From Sarcocystis neurona (Eukaryota; Apicomplexa; Conoidasida; Eucoccidiorida; Sarcocystidae): 64,000 bases of DNA. The translations under genes and the position numbers were made by a program. Of the stretch, positions 43,551 to 53,300 are shown in pieces. Each line of letters opens with the position of its first letter. Position 1 is the first letter of the stretch. The stretch spans positions 2,259,186 through 2,323,185 of the forward strand of contig KL647292.1 in NCBI GenBank assembly GCA_000727475.1, in the 5' to 3' direction. Under the pieces are notes generated by a model. The model saw only the letters and a list, made by a program, of their open reading frames with translations. It did not search any database and was not told the origin of the DNA.

Positions 43551-45610
43551 GCCAGAAAGCGAAGCACAAAATTGCTACACCGCGTAGAGATAATGCAGCG
43601 TCCAGCGCGTCTGCATGTAGACCAGCTGCAGCAGAGAACCGTAAAGGGCGGCGCAGCAGCAGCAGCCCCGCCCCGAGGTACGGAGCGGGTGGCACTCCGC
43701 AGAGGCAGAGGTGGAGGACAGAGGGGAAGGCGGCAGCTTAAAACCGCACCAGACCGTGACGACAAATCAGAAACGAAGTTTGCTAGCAATAACGGCTACA
43801 GGAAAGCGATTCACGGGAAAACCACGGGTAAAGATGGCCGCACAAATATACACGCGCTCTGTAGTAGTACTACAAAGAGAGCGGCATCACTGCTATTAGT
43901 ACTTACTGCGCCGCCACGGATGCTGGTGTTGGCCGCGCACGCTCACTTCACGCTGCACAGCACATGCTGCTGCTTGAGCTCAGCGGCCTCTGACTGCTGC
44001 AGCAGCAGCTGCAATAGCGGTTACACGGCAGGAACCGAGGCGGCAGGAACAGCAGCGGCACTGCCTCATCACAGGAAGGTGGGAGGCGGCAGCTGCAGCA
44101 GCCGCAGCCGGAGGAGAGCAACAATACAATCTCCCACCGCGCGTGCGCGCCCCAGCGACTGTACTCTGGGGGCAACAACAGCAGAAGCCGGGGCAGCAAA
44201 ACACAGCAGCATCAACAGCGGTACACAGCAGCAGCAGCAGCGCTGGCTTTGTTGATACGTTGTCCTTGTCGTCCTCCGTGTGCCCTCGCTGTTGAAAATT
44301 GGTAGGAGGTTGCCTGGGACCATGTTGGCAAGTGCCAGTGTGCCACACGTAGTGGCGACGGGACCGCCAGAAGAGAACGAGCGGCAGCGGGTAGCAGTTG
44401 TTGTCTCCGGTGTGAGCCACAGCAGCAGGAGATTGGGTGCAGTGGGTGAACACGGCTGTACCAGCAGCACCAGGACTTGTGTACTCCTGTGTGCGTTGGG
44501 GCTCCATACCACGAATGCGCCACTCCTCCCCACAGCAGAATCGCACTTGCGGCGGTAGCAGCGCTCGTGTAGCGGCGCCAGCAGCAACACGTCCGACAGC
44601 AGCCGCAGCCGCAGCAGCAGCAGCAGCAAGGGAGCAGCAACGGATCTCCTACGACGGACCACCATTCAAGTTGCGGCGCATGCACGCGAGTGTCTCGTGA
44701 GCCACCAGCTTCGGCAATAAAACTGGTGCCCGCCGCATTCGCAGCGGTCGCCCCAGCAGCAACGGCAACAGCAGCGCAGCACCAAGAAGACAGCGTCGTG
44801 TACGGACGCGACTCCTCGGCTGCACGGGCCCAAACGAGACACCGGCGCTTCCCTGCATCACGCCGGACGGACAAACTGCTGTCCACCTTCTTTATATACG
44901 CATCTGCATGCAGCGGGACGGCGTCTTCTGCGCCTCGTGTGGAACAAGAGCCGCAGGACAGCCACAGCAGCAACACGGCCAGCAGAAGACAGCCTGTGCT
45001 GCTGTGTAGAGCTGCAGCAGCCGCGCAGCCGAGCAGCAACGAGGTCACGCCCGAGCCCCGGGAACGGAGCAGAAACGAGACAGGAGCGACAAGAGAAGCG
45101 CTGACTGCACAGTGAGAAAGTAGGGGGGTCCTGAAGAACCAAAGATTCAGACAGACCGGGTCTTCGCCGCAGCCGCAGCAAACGCAGCGGGGCTTAGCCC
45201 GTAGGGGGAGGGGCGGCGGCAGCAGCAGCAGTGGTGGGTGGACCAGCCGCGCCGCCGGCACACAGAAAGACAGCAGAACCCGAGCTGCTCTTGGCCAACG
45301 TCTACAACAGCACGAAAAGCAGCACTCCTTGAAAATCTCCTGCCGCAGTGTTGATTCTCGCCGTAACCACCACGCGTGCGGAGCCTTGCTGGTACGCGTA
45401 ATTCGTAGCGGACAGCGGCATCGTCCTCCGACTTCCCTGCGGTTAATAGTAGGGCTGCTGCTATCGGTCGGCTGCTGTAGCTGCTGCAACAGAAAACGCT
45501 CCTCCTCTGCAGCAGCAGGCGCTCTGCAGGCGAAGCCGGGAGGACAGGTAGAGCGTCCGTGACAGAAGCACACAGATGCTGCCGTTGTAGCCGAGGCATA
45601 TGCGGTCCGA
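43551..45610. other. Repeat-rich segment, long frames on both strands
   Basis: A minus-strand frame of 534 codons spans 45816-44212, and plus-strand frames overlap it. The most protein-like plus frame is at 44701-45009: GNSSAAPRRQRRVRTRLLG, LPCITPDGQTAVHLLYIRIC, MQRDGVFCASCGTRAAG, then TAG. It lacks an ATG and looks like an exon. A plus exon ending at 44696 (REQQRISYDGPPFKLRRMHA) could precede it, but the implied 48-bp intron is unusually short. The minus frame contains hydrophobic, Cys/Leu-rich CTG-type runs, less like the other coding exons here. I favour plus-strand coding, possibly a continuation of the gene at 42484, but cannot prove it. Confidence 0.35.
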
Positions 45611-48211
45611 GTGCCGCGCTTTCGCCGCATCTGCTGCTGTTTAGCGAGAGCAAAAACAGCACAGATGATGCCACTGCTGCCTTCAACATCTGCTGTAGCG
45701 GCTGCTGCCTGCGCGGTGTGCGCTGCACGCAGGAAAGCGGCGGCGAGGTCACCCGTAGCAGGAGCACAAGAAGCAACAGCAACAACGCAGGGGCCACGAG
45801 CTGCACCAGATCCCACAGCGAAGACGACAGCCCACGCTAAAGAAAAGCAATATCACACACGCCCAGCATGCGCGCGATGGCGGGCTGCACTAGCAGCAGG
45901 GGCTGCAGCAAGCCGGGCAGACCTCGTTGCATCTGGAACGTTCGGCCATGTTCACGCGCAATGGCAGCAGCAGGTGCTGCAGAGGAGACGGACCGCGACA
46001 GACGAAGACAGAAATCTCGGCGCTGCTGCTCTTGCGGTTCCTCAGTGTCTCTCGCTGCTGCGGTCCCACTTGCTGTCCATGGACGATCAGCGGCGCAGGT
46101 GTAGTCGGCTGCAGTGGCGCCTGGGTGAACCCCAGATCCTTCTTCAGCTGCAGCAGCAGAAGACGTGCATTAGCTCAGCAGCAGCGGCGGCGGCATCTGG
46201 TGCAAAACGGCAACCACGTGTAGCAGCTTTTTCTCGTTTATCGTACGCCGTGGGAACCGTCCCAGCGACGCGGAGTGCGGCGGCTCCAGCAGCAGCAGTT
46301 CTTCGGTGCGGAGCACCCTTATTAGCGGGGAGTCGTCCTCCCTCTGCCCGTCCGCCAACAGCAACAAGCGCGGAAGCAGTCGCACTTCCTCAAAAAGTCG
46401 CAGCAACAGCAGGAACACGGACGGCACGAACGCCAGCAGACGCAGCGACCGAAGTGCGTGCCACAGTCCCTGGTGCGTCAGCAGCCCGTGGCAGCGACAG
46501 CGGTGTAAATCAAGCGTCACCGTCAGTGTGCGGTCCAAGTGCAGCAGCTGGCGCAGCGCGTTATAATGCCACGAGAGAACGACGAGCAGCAGCAGGTACT
46601 GCACTTGTGCCCCGCACGTATTTTATGTATACGGATCCGGGACAGAGAGTTGCCGTCAGCGCCGTAGGGGGCGCAGCAGCACCAGCAGGAAGTGAACCGT
46701 TCTCTCTGTTACTACAACGTGACTCGTTGAGTCCTCTTCTTCGGCAAGAGATCTGCCTCCTCTCCTCCGCTACCACCGACCTTCGCAGCAGCAGTCGCAC
46801 TGCAACCAGCAGCGCCAAGGGCAACGTTGGCAGCGACGGCGACCTTTTCGAGAGTGACAAAAGTAACAGCCGTGTCAGCTGCAAGAGGAGCAGCAGCAGG
46901 AAAAGGCGCAGCAACCGCCAGAGCAGCTGTCTTTGCTGCAGCAGCAGCAGCAGGACACGTGCCAACCTTGCATGCAGCGACAGCAAGAGCAGCTGCAGTG
47001 CTGGAAGGGAGCGAGGAGGGGGAGAACGAAATGGCTTCGTTCTTCAGAACGCAGAGGGATGCGCTTCTCCGTGTGTTCCGGGCGCTTGCCGCAGCGACTG
47101 CTGCCGTGCAGCAGAGCAAAGGCAGCAACAGCGTCATCGGCGAGTGACACAACTGCAGCTGCAACTACGAAAGCTCAGGCAGCAGCCGTTCGTAAAGGTG
47201 CAACAGCAGCAGAGATCCCAACGACAACAGAGGGCGCAGAAGCAGCTGCCGCCGCGAACAGTCCAGCTGCCTTCTACCAAACTTGTACACCCAACACTGC
47301 AGGAGCACCTGCAAGTGATGCCTCAGCAGCATCTCATGCAGCGGCAGCAGCAGCAACCGTTGACACAGTTTCAGCTGATGCTGCAGCAGCGAGTAGCGCA
47401 GCATTACGAGCTCCAGCCGCAGCGGCAGCAGTTGACGAGGCGCGTGTCTCCCCTTCCGCCTGAGTTTCTCCATCTCCGCCTGCTTCACGCATACGCCCGC
47501 AAAGACCTTTCAGTCAACAAGGTTTCTGCAGGAGGAGAGAAGGCAGGAGCATCACCTTCCTATCACACGCAGCGTCGGCAGACAGCGGACAAGCAGTCAG
47601 CAGCTGACCGGCAATGCCTGTTGCAAGCGACCGATCAGCAGCCGCCGTGGTGCGAACTCCAGCGACTGCTCACTATACAGCGCAACAGCAGGACTTGTAG
47701 TCACGTAGACAGTGATCACTCGTCTGCTGCAGCTGCAGCCAGCTGCTGCCGCAGCGCTGTTCTGGGCGATCGCAGCAGCAGCGGCTGCCGGGGTCACTCC
47801 AGCAGCGACAACACGTGTGGCAGCAGGTATACCCGCGGCAACGCAGACTACCAAGAACAGCAGCAGCGGCCGTCGACTGAGACGCAGTCCGGTCGCCTCC
47901 ACGTAACGAGGCCTTCGGCAGGTGGGTGCGGCCCCAGAACCTCCTGCCGCTGCTGCGCGACTCGGCACTTTCCTGCTGCAGGCAACACAGGCTGCGGGTC
48001 GACCGCCTGCAGCTGCATGTTGACGCACGTGTGTGTGTCCGTCAGTATACACTCGTCGAGACAGAGAGACAGAGACAGGACGTACGCGTGTCCACTATGC
48101 GTATGTAGCATGTGTAGGGTGACGGTGTATTTACCAAGTATACACGTAGGTCTGTGTGTATGTGTGTGCTCGGGAGTAGATGTATACACCTGCATAGGAG
48201 CGATCGTATGA
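45611..48211 (+). CDS. Repeat-rich hypothetical protein, 866-codon open frame
   Basis: A long plus-strand frame. Early part Ala/Gln/Arg-rich; middle more protein-like (VPRTYFMYTDPGQRVAVSAV, EPFSLLLQRDSLSPLLRQEI, SDGDLFESDKSNSRV); then Gln-rich (RKLRQQPFVKVQQQQ; LQEHLQVMPQQHLMQRQQQQ). The last about 70 codons run into TGTGTG/TACACA sequence and are probably not coding. Introns are likely within it. Two other plus frames also look plausible in part (HAATARAAAVLEGSEEGENE at about 46970-47030; EIPTTTEGAEAAAAANSPAA near 47210-47270). A minus frame at 46604-46170 (LLLLVVLSWHYNALRQLLHL...) and the adjoining minus stretch 46153-45900 (KKDLGFTQAPLQPTTPAP) compete for the 5' half. No domain identified. 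Confidence 0.4.
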   Translation: MPRFRRICCCLARAKTAQMMPLLPSTSAVAAAACAVCAARRKAAARSPVAGAQEATATTQGPRAAPDPTAKTTAHAKEKQYHTRPACARWRAALAAGAAASRADLVASGTFGHVHAQWQQQVLQRRRTATDEDRNLGAAALAVPQCLSLLRSHLLSMDDQRRRCSRLQWRLGEPQILLQLQQQKTCISSAAAAAASGAKRQPRVAAFSRLSYAVGTVPATRSAAAPAAAVLRCGAPLLAGSRPPSARPPTATSAEAVALPQKVAATAGTRTARTPADAATEVRATVPGASAARGSDSGVNQASPSVCGPSAAAGAARYNATRERRAAAGTALVPRTYFMYTDPGQRVAVSAVGGAAAPAGSEPFSLLLQRDSLSPLLRQEICLLSSATTDLRSSSRTATSSAKGNVGSDGDLFESDKSNSRVSCKRSSSRKRRSNRQSSCLCCSSSSRTRANLACSDSKSSCSAGRERGGGERNGFVLQNAEGCASPCVPGACRSDCCRAAEQRQQQRHRRVTQLQLQLRKLRQQPFVKVQQQQRSQRQQRAQKQLPPRTVQLPSTKLVHPTLQEHLQVMPQQHLMQRQQQQPLTQFQLMLQQRVAQHYELQPQRQQLTRRVSPLPPEFLHLRLLHAYARKDLSVNKVSAGGEKAGASPSYHTQRRQTADKQSAADRQCLLQATDQQPPWCELQRLLTIQRNSRTCSHVDSDHSSAAAAASCCRSAVLGDRSSSGCRGHSSSDNTCGSRYTRGNADYQEQQQRPSTETQSGRLHVTRPSAGGCGPRTSCRCCATRHFPAAGNTGCGSTACSCMLTHVCVSVSIHSSRQRDRDRTYACPLCVCSMCRVTVYLPSIHVGLCVCVCSGVDVYTCIGAIV

Positions 48212-50100
48212 ACCTCGCAGCCCTAGGGAGAGGCACGAAGCCACGTGTGGGCAGCCGCCTACGCATTTCTAGACATATAAATCGTATTACCACTGCTACT
48301 ACTACCGCCGTCAGTCCTAGACACCTGCCAGTGATATCTACACACATATATATATAGGCTTCGCTCCCGCCCTGTCCATCCCCATGTGTCTACAGAGAAA
48401 AGACCACGCCTGTCAAAAATGTGTCCGCACACATCCACATGTAACAGGTGTAGGTGTCGGCCAGACATATGCATGAGACACCGTACACGTGCATCAAAGA
48501 GGTATATATATATATATGTGCGTGGGGTGTCCATGGATCGCGTCAAAGAGAAGTCTTACGTACATAGACAGAGAGAGCGCGTAGGCAGCATTTATAAGGA
48601 AATGTGGGGCACGCAACATATGTATATCCATGCATATATAGATAGATAGACGAAGATATGTGTGGTAGGAGTATGCATCGCTATGCAAGCGGAGACCTGC
48701 AGGAGGCCCGCTAGGGGAGCAAGACGTGAAGGTCACTCACGCACAGAGGTGAGCGGCGGGCAGCAGAAGCTACGGGCGGTGCTGCTTGTCCACTGTTGAA
48801 CGCGAGGCACAGGCCCTGGTCTGTGCAGCGCTGTGTGTACCGGATGTATGCCACCGGCGGCCGATACGTTCGCAGCCTTGGCTTCTCTCCGAGAAACGGG
48901 TGAACGCGTCGAACATTAGTAGTCTAGGACCTCCTTGTACTTAAATGCTAACTGCCCAAGTAGATACACGTGCACACACGTCCATATTTGGAAGACTGAC
49001 TGCAAATCTCCACACATATACATGTATACACATATATATATGTAGACATTCATCCCAAACGTGAGTATGTATGAGTCTCTCTCTGTTTAACAGATATACG
49101 TGAGTATGGATACGTCGGCCAGAAGGTCCCTTTCGACGCGTGTATTTGTGTGAGAAGCGAAGTGGCAGTTACAGCAGTGTATGTGTACAGACGGAGGCGG
49201 CGTCTACGCCCGCTTCGAAGAAGACCTTTCTCTGTAGTCTTCACGACAGCCTGCTTGCGTGGACGGTTTGTTGTTGAGCCGGGCTGCTGTTACTCTGCTC
49301 TTCTTGGTAACCTTAAAAGCAGAAAGTGAAAGACAGCGAGACGCAGGGAGCTCAGAAACACAGCAGCAGGAGCAGCAGGGGTAGCAGCAGCAGCAGCAGC
49401 AACGTCAACAGCCAGAAGGGACACGCGTAGCGGCTGCACGACTGCAATGTGGAAGAACTGCTAGCCGGGGCAATTTCTCGTCAACGGCAAGCAGGACGTT
49501 TCTCCTGCTTCCCTGAACCTTGACGACCCCTGCTGCCTGCGAAAGTCTAACACACGTGTGCACGCGAGCAAGCCGTGCTCACCGGGATGCGGGCATTTTC
49601 GCTAAAAGCAGAGGACTGCTTCATATGTCTGCTTGGGACGTCTGCAGCAGAGGTTGGACCGGAGCCCCGTTCGCCGCTGTGAACTTTGCAGCCTTCTGCG
49701 GGTGTTGCAGCCTCCTCCCTCTGGCTCAGTCTCGATTTCCTCTCTTCGATGGCGCGCCCTGGTGACTGGCTGTAGTATGTGCCTCACTCTGTAAAATGGG
49801 GACAGCGGTGAACTCACTTCCGCATATTCGTGTGGATCCACGTACGCAGACGTGGATGGACGTAATTGCGCCCGTGTGCCGAGAAGCTGTCCACGTCCTT
49901 CATTGATACGCATATGTGTCATACATCTACGTGGTGGGGGTAATGTACGGCTGTGTGTGCGTGCGTAACGCTGCAGGTATATAAGTATGTATGTGAGGAG
50001 AGGGAAAGACAGAAACGGGCACCCGTTTGCTGTGTTGCACCCTTGCGGCGGAAGGTTTATATGCGTGTGGACGCGCCTAAAATATCAAGGACGTGTATAT
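48212..50100. other. Gene-poor segment with microsatellites
   Basis: Short frames only. TATATA or GATAGATA microsatellites occur near 48340, 48500, 48630 and 49020. One small CAG run is at about 49360-49415. Nothing recognisable as protein-coding or as an RNA gene. Confidence 0.55.
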
Positions 50101-50305
50101 ACGCCTATGTATTCGGGTGTATAAACAGATGCGTCAAGAGGGCCCGCCCAGCCGGAAGCCGTGTGATTGTTGTGTTTGTATACTTGCTGCAGGGCGGCGG
50201 CGGAGTGCGCTAGCGTTGCTGTCAAGCGCACCTACAGATCCGCTGCTTCCGGCAAGTCGCTTCTTTGCAGGTACACTGCAGCCGGAGTGCTGCTCGGAGA
50301 AACAC

Positions 50306-53300
50306 ATGCAGGAACAGCAGACACCACTGCTGGTCTCAGGTGTTCCCGCTGCAAGAGCAGATTGTCTTGCTCCTCGCAGCAGTTCTCCGGCTCATGCACC
50401 TGCTGTGCTCGTTGCTTCAGCTCGTGCCGCAGACGCTTCCGGCTCCGCAGCGCGCTCTCAGGGAGCGTCAGCTCTTTCTTCCTCTGCGTCCGCAGCTGCA
50501 GCCTGTCCTGCTGCCACCAGGGCATGTGCCCCGGTTGCACCTCCTGCTGCTCTTCACTTTGCTGCTGCCGCCCCTGCAGCAGCAGGCACTGGGGAAGGGC
50601 GACTTCTCGCCGCGTTTGCGTCCGTTCCTGCGACGCGGGAACCTGCCCCACGATCCTCAGAATCTGTTGCTGACGCCGCCGCTCCCCTCGCAGGGGAGGC
50701 AAGCGGCGTATGTGCGAGACTGCCCTGCGTCTCCGTCAAAGGCAGCAGCAGCTGCTGCAAAAGCCACGGCGTTGCCCGTGAATCGGTGGCGACCGCGGCT
50801 AGTGCTATCAGTGCTTCTGATTCAATTGACCTGCTACCTGCCTTGCTGCTGCTCCGCTGCCACTATCTCAGCCTAGCTGTAGTCCCGCCGGCGTGCACAG
50901 CAGACAAGGAGCAGGGGCCACAGCAGCAGCCTCAGGAGGCAACGCCGGCTCAGCCGCAGCGCGAGCCGCAGCGACCACAGGAGCACCAGCAGCAGGCGAA
51001 TCAGCAAAGACAAGTCCCACAACAGCATCAACAGCAGCTGCAGCGGGAGGTTAGGAAGCCCGCCGAGGCTGTATATCCGTCTTCTGCGTTGCACCAGGAT
51101 CCTGGGCAACACCCAGCTGCTACGGACGACGGACGCCGGGGAGCAGGAACAGCTGCAACCGCAAACGTTGGCCAGTTGCTCGGAAGGTTGTTTTCAGCAA
51201 CGAGAGGAGGGACAGCTGTTTGTTCCCGATATGATTCTCATCTGCTACAGCCCTGGGCGGAGCAGCTAGATGCGTCGGTGTTGCCTACATTGCGAAGCGA
51301 CGTACGGTGCGAGGAATTGCTGCGGCTGCTATGGCTGCTGCAGGCGAGAACGCCACCGCTATTACAGCCCTGCTGTCGCGCCACGTGGCTGCAGTTACAG
51401 CAACAGCAGCGTACGTGTGCTCCAGCGCTGCATCAAAGGAGACAAGACGAACAGACGGAAGGCACTGCTTGCGGTGCCGCTTCCGTCCCGCCAAACCCAA
51501 GACCCTCTGCATCTGCAGCTCGAGACACAACGGCTACATCCGACGCTGCTTTTAATCGTCCTGGTGCTGCTGCGGAGGCGGCGCGTGGATCTGCGGTTCC
51601 CCATAACCGCAGCAACTGTCGCACCTGCGAGGCACGCGTGGGTCTCTTTCCTGTGCTTCTAGGTTCCCGAAGCGGCTTCGTCTCCTCATCTGATGCCCGG
51701 GTGGCACCGCGTCCTGTCGCTGCTGCTCCGCCTGCTGCCGCTGCTGCTGCCGCTGCAGCTGCTCTGCCCTCACCTGCCGTCGCTGCAGTTCTACCTGCTG
51801 GTGCTGACGGTCACCCGGCAGCAATTTCTCTCGACGCCGCTGCTGCCATTTCACCACCGCCTCTCCCTGCAGCAACTTCTAGTGCTGCACCTCTGCCCTT
51901 TGCTTTAGCTGGCAGTGTTTATCCGTCTGTACCCTGTTTCGTGGCAGTTCCACCGCCCTCAGAGTCTCGATGCGGTGCTCCTCAGAGTGCACGCTCTTAT
52001 GCCGTTCTAGCGGCGCCTGCGGCTGCCGTTGTTGCTGTTGATGCGGCTGCATCACCTGCAGCCGCTGCTTCGCCTGTTGCGCGTACGGCTGCTCAAGCGA
52101 CCCCGCCTGCCATCACGGCGCAGGTCCGTTGCGGGCAGTTGCAGCAGCAGAATCAGCGTCCAAAAGTGCAGCAGGAGCAGCAGCGCCCGTTCATTCAACA
52201 GCAGGATCTGACCGGGCTGTTGCAGCAGGCGTTCCTACAGAAGCAGCAGCGTCAATCACAGCAGCGTGGGTCCCCGCAGGAGATGTTGGTGCAGCAGCGT
52301 TCTTCATCGTACAGGGCAGCAAATGGAGAATTGGGACAGCCATCTGCTTGGTGGGGGACTCCAGGAAGAAGCTGGTTGCCCCTCTACCTCCCCACCTATG
52401 TGCGGCATCGCATGCAAAGGAAGCACGCTGCAACAGTCGTCGCCAGTAGCAGCAACGGCGGTCGCAGCGACAGCAGCAGCGGCATCACATGCCGCTGTCC
52501 TCGCTGCACTACTTTGCCTGAGAAATGCAGAGCGTTCAACTGCGACAGGTGCTGCGTCTCTGTGAGCAGCAGCGCCGGCGACAGAAGTGCCCGCAGCAGC
52601 AGCAGCAGCGCGCAATCAGGAGACAGCTGTAGTGCATGCAGGGGCTTCACCTCCTACCCGTCCATCAGCCGTACTACGCTTTACACTGGCGGATCTGAAG
52701 GAGAATTTAACAGCAACGCGCACAGAGGCGGTGGCGCTGACGAAGGAGGTGGCAACAGCAACAGTGTTTTTGAAAACAGCAGCGGCACTCAGATGCGCAG
52801 CAAGAGGAGCGAGCTACCCAGCGAATGCACCAGCTGCAAGAAGGGGAAATGCAGCACCGACAACTATCCAACCCTTCCTAGTAGCAGTGTTTCCACGTGC
52901 CACGTCAGCAGCAAAGGACGCTGCAGCAGCCAACCAAGCAACGCGCCCGGGAACAGCAGCACCAACTACCTTCCCTTTCACAACAGCAGCAGCGGCGTTG
53001 CTGTTGGCGAAAGCAGCTGCATGTTGGGCGAAGGCAACAGCAATCGCAAGATCGGTGCAGCTAAGTGTACGGGCCCGGACTGCGCGACTAACCGCAAAGA
53101 CGGTAGCTGCACCAGTAGCAGCAGCACGAGCACCAGCAGCAGCTGCAGCAACAGCAATCTCGGTGTGGCTGCTGATCCTGAGGCTCCTAGCATTGTGTGC
53201 CCTATCGGCCCGTCGCTGTCTCAGTCGCTGAAGCAAACCGCGATGCGCTGCCTGCGTTGCGGTTACGAGGTACGTGTGTACAGACTCCCCAAGTGTACGT

